DNA of 64,000 nucleotides from Prado023 sp963774745. GTDB taxonomy: Bacteria > Actinomycetota > Actinomycetes > S36-B12 > CAIYMF01. Under the pieces are notes generated by a model. That model did no database searches, was not told the origin of the DNA, and saw only the letters and a program-made list of their open reading frames with translations. The DNA lies in the NCBI GenBank assembly GCA_963774745.1, contig CAVZGE010000009.1, positions 1 to 64,000 on the forward strand, in the 5' to 3' direction. The position numbers and the translations under genes are program-made. Each line of letters opens with the position of its first letter. Positions within the stretch are counted from its first letter, which is position 1. Of the stretch, positions 48,347-56,190 are shown one piece after another.

Positions 48347-49150
48347 CTACGTCGGCATCAGCTTCTTCATCTGCTTCTGGATCAGGTGGACGGCCCGGCG
48401 CGGGGCCACCCGGGTGGCGGCGTTCATCATCCGGGAGTCCCTGCCGACGAAGATGTGCAGGCGGTCGGACTCGATGCCGTCGATCATGATGCGGGCGGCG
48501 TCCGGCGCGGAGGTCATGGGGTACCTGCTCGCCTCGGACGACTCCGCCCCGGCAATCGTCACCCCCGAGTTGCCGGCGATGTTGGTCTCCACGCCCCCGG
48601 GCATGATCACCGAGACGCCGACATCCGTGTCGAGCAGCTCCGCGTACAGCCCCTCGGTCAGCAGCTTCACGGCCGCCTTGGAGGCCCCGTACATCACCTG
48701 GCCGGGCACCGGCAGGAACCCGCCCATGCTCGAGACGTTGGCGATGTGCGCCTCGGGGCGCGCCCTCAGGTGCGGCAGGAACGCCTTGACCATGTGGATG
48801 GTCCCCATCAGGTTCACGTCCAGGACGCGCTCGATGGTCGGGTAGTCGAGGTCGTCGACCGTGACGAAGGGCTGCATGATCCCGGCGTTGTTGATCAGCC
48901 CGTCGACAGCACCGTGGCGGGCGACGACCTCGTCGGGCAGGGCCTCGCAGGCGGCCCGGTCGGTGATGTCCAGGACGTGGGTCGACAGGCGCTCGCCGGC
49001 AGCCGCGAGGGCGGCGGTCTCCGCGAGTCCCTCCGGGCGGACATCGACGGCGGCCACGCGCGCGCCGCGGCGCAGCAGCGCGAGGGTCAGCTCGCGACCC
49101 ATCCCGCTGCCCGCTCCAGTGACGACGACGACCTTGCTGCGGACCTTCAT
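48347..49150 (-). CDS. Short-chain dehydrogenase/reductase
   Basis: 267 residues. TGAGSGMGRE cofactor motif, NNAG, and the catalytic Ser-Tyr-Lys in SSMGGFLPVPGQVMYGASKAAVK. An Asp after the second strand (AAVDVRPEG) favours NAD. GAGAGG precedes the ATG. Confidence 0.93.
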   Translation of the reverse strand: MKVRSKVVVVTGAGSGMGRELTLALLRRGARVAAVDVRPEGLAETAALAAAGERLSTHVLDITDRAACEALPDEVVARHGAVDGLINNAGIMQPFVTVDDLDYPTIERVLDVNLMGTIHMVKAFLPHLRARPEAHIANVSSMGGFLPVPGQVMYGASKAAVKLLTEGLYAELLDTDVGVSVIMPGGVETNIAGNSGVTIAGAESSEASRYPMTSAPDAARIMIDGIESDRLHIFVGRDSRMMNAATRVAPRRAVHLIQKQMKKLMPT

Positions 49151-49235
49151 TCGGGGTTCCTCTCGGGCCGGAGCGGGGTGGGGCATGGCGGTGGAGCGGG
49201 GTAGGGCGGGGAGCGGTGGGGCGGGCCGCTGTGCC

Positions 49236-49841
49236 TCAGCCCCCGTGGACGATCCGGGCCTTCATGATCGCGAACTCCTCGGGGGTGATGACGCCGAGGT
49301 CGCGCAGCTCGGCGAGGTGGTGCAGCTCCTGGGCCGGGGACGGGGCATGGCCGGGACCGGCAGTCGGCAGCGCCGTGGAGTTCGCCGTCGCGATCAGTGC
49401 CCGCAGCGTCCCGGCCGCCGCCGTCGCGGCCGCGAACGGGGGGCTGATCGGGATGGCGTTCGGCGCCTTGAACGGGTCCTTGTCGTGGGTGCCCCGAAGC
49501 CGCCGGCCCCGACCGGCCAGGCCCCCCGTCTCGAGCACGACCGCACCCGCGCGACCCCCGGTGTGGGTCTGGACCCCGGTCAGGTGGGAGTAGTCCCAGC
49601 TGATCATCTCGGTGGTGAACAGCGCACCCCCGGCTGCGCCCTTCTTGAACACGAACGCCCGCCGCGCGGTGCCGATGATCGCCTGGTCGCGCTCGCCGAG
49701 GATCACCACCCGGACGACCTCGCCCGGGAACAGGTCGCGCGCGAGCGACTCGAGGGCCTTGCGGTGCAGGCCGGCGAGGTCGACCGCCGTCTGCACCGGG
49801 CGCCGGCTGCCCGCCTGACCATCGGAGGGGGTGGACGTCAT
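49236..49841 (-). CDS. PH-like plus SHOCT domain protein
   Basis: 201 residues. The first half is a PH-like barrel (LFPGEVVRVVILGERDQAIIGTARRAFVFKKGAAGG...VTGVQTHTGG-type). A linker and a C-terminal SHOCT motif follow (HHLAELRDLGVITPEEFAIMKARIV). Probably cytosolic; function unknown. Confidence 0.75.
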   Translation of the reverse strand: MTSTPSDGQAGSRRPVQTAVDLAGLHRKALESLARDLFPGEVVRVVILGERDQAIIGTARRAFVFKKGAAGGALFTTEMISWDYSHLTGVQTHTGGRAGAVVLETGGLAGRGRRLRGTHDKDPFKAPNAIPISPPFAAATAAAGTLRALIATANSTALPTAGPGHAPSPAQELHHLAELRDLGVITPEEFAIMKARIVHGG

Positions 49842-49946
49842 TGCGGGGCCTTTGCGTTCGGGTGCCGGCGGACCCACGCGACACTACACACCGGGGCCGG
49901 GCCACGGCACGCACCGGCCAGGTGGTGGTGGCGCCGACGGCACGCA

Positions 49947-49952
49947 TAGGTT
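49947..49952 (+). promoter_or_regulatory. -10 element TAGGTT, leaderless start
   Basis: TAGGTT, 6 bp, then GTG 49959. Confidence 0.6.
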
Positions 49953-49958
49953 GGCGCC

Positions 49959-50345
49959 GTGAGCAGTGACGCGCAGCCAGCGGTGTACCGCCGTCGGGGC
50001 ACGGTCACTGCGCAGCGCCTGTCCGGCCCGCGCGAATGGACCACGCCGGCCGGGGACCTGCTGCGGGTCCAGGCTGGTGACTGGTGGGTCACCGACGACA
50101 ACGGCGTGAGCCGGGGAGTCGCGGCCGCGGCCTTCGCGGAGTCCTACCGTGCGGTGGGTGGGCGCCAGTACCTGCGCGTGGGAACCGTGCGTGCCCGGCG
50201 CACCGAGACCTCCGTCGTGGTGCAGACCCAGGAGGGTCCGGCGACCGCGGAGCCGGGGACCTGGGTCGTGACCGACGACGCGGGTCATGCGTGGCCGGTC
50301 CCAGCAGACCTGTTCGAGGCCGGCTACGAACCGGTCGAGACCTGA
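49959..50345 (+). CDS. Small protein made of two tandem repeats
   Basis: 128 residues. Residues ~10-65 and ~70-127 are two copies of one ~58-residue unit with the pattern Y-R-x-GTV, T-x-x-G, A-G-x-W-V-TDD-x-G and A-x-F-E-x-Y. No known domain. The 3' end overlaps the convergent membrane-protein gene by 22 bp, so the two are antisense partners at their ends. Confidence 0.65.
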   Translation: MSSDAQPAVYRRRGTVTAQRLSGPREWTTPAGDLLRVQAGDWWVTDDNGVSRGVAAAAFAESYRAVGGRQYLRVGTVRARRTETSVVVQTQEGPATAEPGTWVVTDDAGHAWPVPADLFEAGYEPVET

Positions 50346-52162
50346 TCGGGGGCAGCGCCACGCGCCTCGATCCCCGCGCACATGGCGGCCAGCGTGCCGT
50401 TGATCGACCTGCGACCGACGCCGGCGGTGCTCAGGATCTGCACCGTCGGCGCGGCGACGGCGAGATTGGGTGAGCCCGTCTCGATCGTGCGCCAGGAGTC
50501 GTGCAGGGTGGCGGCCAGGAGCTCATGGTCGGTGGTCCGGTCCACGAGCAGGGTGACGTGGCGCAGCGGCACGAGCGCCAGGAGCTGGCCCAACTCGTAG
50601 ATGCAGCCGCTGCGCTCCCGCGAGAAGCCGCGCAGGTCCATGAGCACGGCATCGCTGGAGCGGGCCAGCGCCTGGAGCGTGGCCCGCCACGTGTCGTCGT
50701 GGCAGAAGAACTCATTGACCCTGAATCGCCCGTCCGGGTCGGGGCGCCCCTGGGCCTGGTCCATCCGGTCGCGCAGGTCCACGCCGTCGGCGATGAAGGC
50801 ACGGGACAGGCGCCCCGAGACGAAGTCGATGAACTCGTGGGGCTCCAGGTTGGCCAACGCCAGGTCGGGGCCGGCGATCAGCTCGATGCTGCCGATGTGC
50901 CGCCAGTTCCGGCCGATGCCGCGCATCAGCTGCTCGCTGCGGCCACTGTCCCCGAAGACGCGCAGGAGCAGCAGCCGGGCCTCGTCGTGGGCCCATGCGG
51001 CGCGCGCCAGGGGGCGGCACGCGAACCACAGGGTGGCGCGGAACGCGACGAAGGCCGCGATGGTGAAGGGGACCGCCACGAAGGGGTCATCGCTGACGAG
51101 CAGCTGCAGGAACAGCGAGTACGAGAAGATCAGCCACTGGGCATCGGCCGCCACCATCTGGTCGCTCACGTTCTGCGCCCGGTAGCTGTTGCCCAGGGCG
51201 CGCGCAGCCAGGGTCGCGAACCAGGTGGCGACGACCACGCCCAGCGTCATCACCAGCGCGACGTTCTGGAAGAGCACGGAGTGGAGCTCCGCGCCACCCA
51301 GGCCGAGCCCGCCGACGAGCAGCAGGCCCTCGAGGCCCACCAGCGTGGTGGCAGCCAGGCCCAGCGGCAGCAGGTCGCGGCGCAGGGCCAGCACCACCAT
51401 GACTGCGGTCACCGTGATCAGCAGACCCACGAGCAGGGCCGGCGAGGACAGCAGCGTGCCCTGCGGGTCCAGGGTGCCGGGGACCTGGAATCCCAGCATC
51501 AGGCCGATCCCGGCGGGCAGGGTCACCATCAGGACCAACGGACCCATCGCATGCAGTCGGTGGGTCAGGAACGGGGCCAGGGCCAGGGTCGGGGTGCCGA
51601 CGGAGAGCGCCCACACCGTGACCGTGTCCGACGTGCTGGCCGGTGAGAGCAGGAGCAGCACGGCGGCGTAGGCGAGCACCAGGCCCACGCGTTGCCCCCA
51701 GCTGCCGGCGGCCGTCGTCATGGCCGTCAGGACGACGGGCCAGGCCCAGATCAGGGTCAGGATCAGCACGCGCCCCGGTAGCAGCTCGAGGCGGTCGCTC
51801 CACAGCAGGGCCACCGTCGCCACCAGTGCGTAGGCCACCCCGGCCAGCGCGTACGGGACGAGGCCCACCCAGGGCCCGAGCCGCGCGCGGCGCAGCAGCG
51901 CCGATCCCTCGATGGACCCGACCTCCTCAGCAGCGCTCAACCGCAGCTGCAGGGGCACCGGTGGGTGGCCGGTGGCTGGTTCTCCCAGGGCCACCGGCGG
52001 GGCTCGCCCGAGCAGGGCGCCTGAGGCGCTGGCGCGCATCGAGGCCAGCACCTGGCGGGAGTACAGCCGCCGCAGCAGCAGGCTCAGGGGCAGGCTCAGC
52101 AGGACCCCGAGGATGAGGGCGCTGAGGATGGCACCGGGCAGCTGGTCCATGGCGCTGTCCAC
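50324..52162 (-). CDS. Polytopic membrane protein with soluble C-terminal domain
   Basis: 612 residues. One helix at the N-terminus, a soluble stretch, then about ten helices between residues ~105 and ~395. The cytosolic C-terminus (from ~405) shows LLLLRVFGDSG, IELIAGPDLALANLEPHEFIDFVSGRL and DAVLMDLRGFSRERSGCIYELGQLLALVPLRHVTLLVD. The alternating strand/helix pattern suggests a Rossmann-like effector or sensor fold, reminiscent of TIR- or SLOG-type domains that accompany SLATT proteins; this is inference. Last gene of the minus-strand operon, starting 4 bp after the DUF4231 gene. Confidence 0.68.
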   Translation of the reverse strand: MDSAMDQLPGAILSALILGVLLSLPLSLLLRRLYSRQVLASMRASASGALLGRAPPVALGEPATGHPPVPLQLRLSAAEEVGSIEGSALLRRARLGPWVGLVPYALAGVAYALVATVALLWSDRLELLPGRVLILTLIWAWPVVLTAMTTAAGSWGQRVGLVLAYAAVLLLLSPASTSDTVTVWALSVGTPTLALAPFLTHRLHAMGPLVLMVTLPAGIGLMLGFQVPGTLDPQGTLLSSPALLVGLLITVTAVMVVLALRRDLLPLGLAATTLVGLEGLLLVGGLGLGGAELHSVLFQNVALVMTLGVVVATWFATLAARALGNSYRAQNVSDQMVAADAQWLIFSYSLFLQLLVSDDPFVAVPFTIAAFVAFRATLWFACRPLARAAWAHDEARLLLLRVFGDSGRSEQLMRGIGRNWRHIGSIELIAGPDLALANLEPHEFIDFVSGRLSRAFIADGVDLRDRMDQAQGRPDPDGRFRVNEFFCHDDTWRATLQALARSSDAVLMDLRGFSRERSGCIYELGQLLALVPLRHVTLLVDRTTDHELLAATLHDSWRTIETGSPNLAVAAPTVQILSTAGVGRRSINGTLAAMCAGIEARGAAPDQVSTGS

Positions 52163-52166
52163 GTCG

Positions 52167-52718
52167 TCAGCTGCCCGGCTCCTGGGCCGGTGGTGACCCC
52201 GCCTGCGCCTTCGGCTGCGCGGCGACCCGCGACAGGTACTCGTCGATGTCGCTGCCCAGGATCGTCTCGACCCGAGCCGCGAACCGGGCGTAGGCCCTCT
52301 CGTGGTCGCCCTGCCGCGCGTAGGCTCCGGCGAGCTGCACGTACTGCCAGATCTCGGTCTTGAGCAGCTCGGCCGTCCGTCGGTACAGCCGCCATCGGTC
52401 GCCGAACTTGAAGAAGCCCTCGAACGCGGTCGCGATGGCCACCGCCAGGCCGAGCACGAGCGTCAGCCACTGGATGCCGCTCTGCACCTTCGGGTTCCCC
52501 AGCTGCACCCCGACGAGGGTCGGCACCGTGACGCCGCCGACGATCGCGACCATCTTGAGCCGGATGTACCGGCGCTGGCTCGTGCGCGCCCGGGCGTCGA
52601 ACCAGCTGATCTGGTCCAGGCAGCGCAGCCGGATGAACGCCCGCTGCAGGTCGCTCAGGGCGAGCTCGGCGACGATGTCGTCGAGATCCCGGATCCTGTC
52701 GGTCGTTGCGTCGTCCAT
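52167..52718 (-). CDS. DUF4231 / SLATT-type membrane protein
   Basis: 183 residues. Two central helices (MVAIVGGVTVPTLVGVQLG and IQWLTLVLGLAVAIATAFEGFFKF) are followed by WRLYRRTAELLKTEIWQYVQLAGAY, the DUF4231 signature. SLATT proteins are predicted pore-formers activated by nucleotide-sensing partners in bacterial conflict systems. It lies between the peptidase genes and a second membrane protein with a candidate sensor domain. Confidence 0.8.
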   Translation of the reverse strand: MDDATTDRIRDLDDIVAELALSDLQRAFIRLRCLDQISWFDARARTSQRRYIRLKMVAIVGGVTVPTLVGVQLGNPKVQSGIQWLTLVLGLAVAIATAFEGFFKFGDRWRLYRRTAELLKTEIWQYVQLAGAYARQGDHERAYARFAARVETILGSDIDEYLSRVAAQPKAQAGSPPAQEPGS

Positions 52719-52763
52719 GTCCGCCTCCGTGTGGTCGCAGGTGAGCCAACGATCGTCAGGGGG

Positions 52764-53468
52764 CTACGGGGAACCCCGCAGGATCAGCCGCGAGGTGAGC
52801 TCCACCATCCGGTCCACGCCCTCGGTGAAGGTGTCCTCGACCGCGGTTCCCCGGACTGCCCAGAGGGTCTGCGCGGTGGACCAGGCGAACTCCCGGGCGG
52901 CCTCGATGCCCCACAGGGACACGCGATCGTCGTGCTCGCCGAGGGCTTCGTCGAGCGCGGCGAACGGCCCGGTGAGCAGCTCGCGGCGGACCATCGGCTG
53001 GGTGCGCCCCAGGACCAGGTTGACCGCCAGGAAGTCCGCGCGCCGCCCGGGATCGAGGCCACCACCGACCTCCCTGGCGGTGAGCACGAGGGCGCGGGCG
53101 AGGTCGTAGTTGATGTGCGCGTTCATGCCGGCGACGGCGAACTGCAGCGGGCTGATGCCCGGGCGTGCGCGGGCCTCGAACAGTGCCCCCCAGCTGCGCG
53201 GTGACCGGGTGGGGTCGGCGGCGTCCAGGTCGAGGGCCTGCAGGTAGAGGGTGGCGAACACCACGTCGAGGCGGACCATGAACTGCGGGTCGGCGAACTG
53301 TGCGCCGGCCAGGGCTGCGTCCACCTGGCGAGTGGTGACCAGGTACATCTCGTTGAACGCCCGGACGCCATCCCCGGGGGGCAGCGCCGCAGACACCTGC
53401 TCCAGCCGGCTGATCACGTCGGCCACGCCCTGCAGGGCAACCGGCTCCGGGCCCGTGGGGATGCGCAT
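52764..53468 (-). CDS. DUF5995-family protein
   Basis: 234 residues, all-helical. Family signatures: FNEMYLVTTRQVDAAL, FADPQFMVRLDVVFATLYLQAL, SPRSWGALFEAR and GISPLQFAVAGMNAHINYDLARAL. The conserved His/Asn in NAHIN suggests an active or metal site. Function is unknown. It follows the chagasin-like gene by 12 bp in the same operon. Confidence 0.8.
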   Translation of the reverse strand: MRIPTGPEPVALQGVADVISRLEQVSAALPPGDGVRAFNEMYLVTTRQVDAALAGAQFADPQFMVRLDVVFATLYLQALDLDAADPTRSPRSWGALFEARARPGISPLQFAVAGMNAHINYDLARALVLTAREVGGGLDPGRRADFLAVNLVLGRTQPMVRRELLTGPFAALDEALGEHDDRVSLWGIEAAREFAWSTAQTLWAVRGTAVEDTFTEGVDRMVELTSRLILRGSP

Positions 53469-53480
53469 CCGTGTGCCTCC

Positions 53481-53807
53481 TCAGGGTCCGACCAGCGTGA
53501 CCGTGTACGTCTCGGCCGGCTCCCGGGTGGCCTCCCAGGACCGTCGCAGCGCCAGCACGAGCCGGCCGATCGTCGGCCCGGCCGTCTCGGAGCCGGCCGC
53601 GAACTCGAACTCGTGGACGCCCGCGGCCCCTGGGGTGAGCCCGCGGGCGGGAACCGAGCGGTCGGCGAGGCACTCGAGCCCCGGCGGTCGCTCGACGAGC
53701 ACCCACTGGTACCCCGTCGACGCGTTCTCCGGCAGCCGCAGCACGAATGAGCTGCCGGAAGGCAGCTCGACGTCGGTTCCGGCGTCGGCGGGGCCCAGTG
53801 TCCTCAT
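53481..53807 (-). CDS. Chagasin-like (I42) cysteine peptidase inhibitor
   Basis: 108 residues. The three inhibitory loops of chagasin are recognisable: LPENASTGYQWVL (NxTGxxW), a Gly-rich middle loop (ARGLTPGAAGVHEFEF) and RRSWE (the RPW-type loop). Chagasins block papain-like peptidases. There is no signal peptide, so it would act in the cytosol, where its operon partner is a papain-like peptidase. It is 6 bp downstream of the small beta-domain gene. Confidence 0.82.
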   Translation of the reverse strand: MRTLGPADAGTDVELPSGSSFVLRLPENASTGYQWVLVERPPGLECLADRSVPARGLTPGAAGVHEFEFAAGSETAGPTIGRLVLALRRSWEATREPAETYTVTLVGP

Positions 53808-53813
53808 CTGCGC

Positions 53814-54227
53814 CTACCAGAGGTAGAACGAGTCGATCGTGCCGGTGGGACCCTCGTAGGCGTGCACGAGGGAGCCGGCGGCACGGCCACCGGCTGCCAG
53901 CTCGCCGATGCCCCGGGAGGCGAGGTCATCGCCCTGGAGCAGCTGCTTCCAGCCGGTGCCCCCGTCGAGGAAGACCCAGCCGTCCTTCGGGGCGCTGCGC
54001 TGGTAGAGCATCAGCACCTTCTTGTTGGTGAGCCAGCCGGCGGCCGCTGCGGTGGCCTCCGCCGCAGCGGTGCCCGGGGGCGCCATGGTCGGCGCGTCCG
54101 AGCTCGGTGTCGTGGCAGTGGTGGTGCCTGTGCCGGACCCGGCGAGGAGCAGCTCCTCGGCCGAGGGGTCGGGCGGGGCGGACGTGCTGGCGACCGGCAC
54201 GTCCTCAGGGGGCTTCCTGGTGGCCAT
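53814..54227 (-). CDS. Small protein sharing the papain protein's C-terminal domain
   Basis: 137 residues. A Thr/Ala/Pro-rich head of about 65 residues precedes a domain (KKVLMLYQRSAPKDGWVFL...GWKQLLQGDDLAS...GTIDSFYLW). That domain aligns with residues ~305-371 of the papain-like protein: hydrophobic-Leu-Tyr, Pro-x-x-Gly-Trp, Trp, Asp-x-Ala, Gly-x-Ile. It may be a free copy of a substrate-recognition or localisation domain, or a binding partner. It starts 11 bp after the peptidase gene. Confidence 0.7.
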   Translation of the reverse strand: MATRKPPEDVPVASTSAPPDPSAEELLLAGSGTGTTTATTPSSDAPTMAPPGTAAAEATAAAAGWLTNKKVLMLYQRSAPKDGWVFLDGGTGWKQLLQGDDLASRGIGELAAGGRAAGSLVHAYEGPTGTIDSFYLW

Positions 54228-54238
54228 CGTGGGTCCTC

Positions 54239-55354
54239 TCAGTACACGTGCGAGACCTCGATGGTCCCGCCGTTCTCGAACACGTTCAACGGGCGGCCGC
54301 CGACTCGGGCCGCAACGAGGTCACTGAGCATGAGCGAATGCGCGCTGTCGTTGGCCGCGGTCACCTTCAACCACCCACGATCCTGGAGGTAGGCCCACCC
54401 GCTGCGCGGTCCGTTCGCGTGGTAGAGGCCGACCACCTTCGTGGCGCCCGTCCACATCCGCAGCGACACGCCATCGGCTCCATGGACCTCCCAGGTCTCG
54501 ATCCCGCACTCGCCGTAGGCGATTCGGAAGTAGCCGCCGTCACCCCATCCGCTGGACCAGCTGTTCTTCCCGATCCAGCAGCCCGTGGCATCGTCGTACC
54601 CCACGAGGCTCACGCAGTGCCCGCCGGCCTGGGCGCCGGTGACATGCCGGTAGATCCCGGTGCGGTAGCTGAAGAAGTCCTGGAAGACGACCAGGCAGGC
54701 CGACACCGCCCCGTGGGTGGCGATGTGCTCCTTGATCGCAGCCGGGTTGCCGGTGAGGTTGCGGAACGAGGTCACCTTCGCCACCCGGTTGGGCCAGTCC
54801 GCGTTCAGCGAGGCTCCTCCCGTGTTGCCGGCCGTGTAGGGGAAGTAGTCCTCGAAGGTCACGCCGACGTCCCGACAGAACGGGAACGCCTTGCTCGGCA
54901 GCCACCCGGTGTCGCAGGTGGCACCGTTGGACGCACCGTGGACGTAGAACAGGTGCGCCTCGGACAGGTCGGGGTCGAACGCCGGCTGGCCCCGGGTGAA
55001 GGCCGCCGTGGTCTCCATCGCGGCCACCGTGCCGAACGCGACGCACGAGCCGCAGCCGCCCTGGTCCTTGACGGGCGTCGTGTAGTCCAGGCCGCCGACG
55101 TTGCGGGCGTCGAAGGCCGCGGGTGCGCCGACGGACGCCGCCGACACGGCATCACGGGCCGTCGCCAGGTGCGCGGACTGGGTCAGCATCGACTTGACCT
55201 GGGACGCGGGGGGCAGCGGAACACCGAGTCGCAGGTGACGTTCGGATTCCTCCAGGATGCTCATGGAGGTGTCCCCGGACACCCAGGGGTGGCCCTCCTT
55301 CGCGAGGGTGGTTCGGACTTCCTCGAGATCCACCGACTTCATCTCAGCGGCCAT
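54239..55354 (-). CDS. Papain-like (C1) cysteine peptidase with extra C-terminal domain
   Basis: 371 residues. Catalytic residues: Gln98 and Cys104 in PVKDQGGCGSCVAFG, His246 in GGHCVSLVGYDD and Asn264 in GKNSWSSGWGDGGYF. The first ~75 residues act as a pro-region-like segment. There is no signal peptide, unusual for the family. A ~65-residue C-terminal domain is shared with the next gene. The operon also encodes a chagasin-type inhibitor suited to this enzyme. Confidence 0.9.
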   Translation of the reverse strand: MAAEMKSVDLEEVRTTLAKEGHPWVSGDTSMSILEESERHLRLGVPLPPASQVKSMLTQSAHLATARDAVSAASVGAPAAFDARNVGGLDYTTPVKDQGGCGSCVAFGTVAAMETTAAFTRGQPAFDPDLSEAHLFYVHGASNGATCDTGWLPSKAFPFCRDVGVTFEDYFPYTAGNTGGASLNADWPNRVAKVTSFRNLTGNPAAIKEHIATHGAVSACLVVFQDFFSYRTGIYRHVTGAQAGGHCVSLVGYDDATGCWIGKNSWSSGWGDGGYFRIAYGECGIETWEVHGADGVSLRMWTGATKVVGLYHANGPRSGWAYLQDRGWLKVTAANDSAHSLMLSDLVAARVGGRPLNVFENGGTIEVSHVY

Positions 55355-55467
55355 CTCATCCTCCTTCTCACTTCTGGGCGCGTCCCTGCTCCAGCGTGGC
55401 GACCCACGATGGGGGGACGCTGAAACGCATGATGCGCACGTGGCGTCACGCCATCGTCACGGCGGCG

Positions 55468-56190
55468 TCACCGTCGGCCCCGGGGTCGCGGGACGCCGTC
55501 GGCAGATGCATCGGGGGGTGACCCTCGGACGGCGATCCCCTCCTCGCGCAACCGGTGCAGCAGCACCTGGACCCGGTCGGCCTCCGACCGGTTGCCCTCG
55601 GCCAGGTGCACGGCCATGATCGTGTGCAGCGCGCTCTCCCGGTACGGATCGGCGCCGAGGGCGGCGTAGGCAGCTGCCAGGGCAGGTCCGAAGTGGCCCT
55701 GGGCCACCAGCTGGTTGGCCTCCCGGTCCAGCTCGTGCAGGTGGATCTGGCGCAGGCGCTCACGTTCGACCAGGAGCCAGTCGTCGTCCCAGGAGGGCAG
55801 CAGGTCGCCCTCGTAGGTCGGCGGCGCGGTCGGGTCCGGGGCACCGCTCCCGCTGGTGGCGCGCACGTCCACCTCGACCCGCGGGTCGAGGAGCACCGTG
55901 AACCGGGTGGCCACCAGGACCCCCGGGGCGACGGCGCCGACCCGCCAGATGCAGGTGCGCAACCGCGGGAGGGCGCGGCTCTCGGGGATCAGGGGCCACA
56001 GCGTCCCCGCAGCCCGGCTGCGGGTCATCCGGCCCTGCAGGGCCAGGAGCGCCACCAGCCGCTCCGCCGACGGGCTCAGGAGTCGCTCCACGCCGTCGAC
56101 GACGAGGTGGAACCCGCCCAGCAGGGCCAGCGAGGTCCCCGGAGGAGCTGCCAGCGCCCGGCCGGCGGACCCGGACGCTGTGGCGCTCAT
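55468..56190 (-). CDS. SARP/BTAD-type transcriptional regulator
   Basis: 240 residues. An OmpR-like winged helix (LALLGGFHLVVDGVERLLSPSAERLVALLALQGRMTRSRAAGTLWP) is followed by a bacterial transcriptional activation domain (RRLRQIHLHELDREANQLVAQGHFGPALAAAYAALGADPYRESALHTIMAVHLAEGN). SARPs activate promoters carrying direct repeats spaced 11 bp, and such repeats occur upstream of the S8 and caspase genes. It starts in an ATGA overlap with the metallopeptidase gene, so it is made with the enzymes it probably controls. Confidence 0.85.
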   Translation of the reverse strand: MSATASGSAGRALAAPPGTSLALLGGFHLVVDGVERLLSPSAERLVALLALQGRMTRSRAAGTLWPLIPESRALPRLRTCIWRVGAVAPGVLVATRFTVLLDPRVEVDVRATSGSGAPDPTAPPTYEGDLLPSWDDDWLLVERERLRQIHLHELDREANQLVAQGHFGPALAAAYAALGADPYRESALHTIMAVHLAEGNRSEADRVQVLLHRLREEGIAVRGSPPDASADGVPRPRGRR

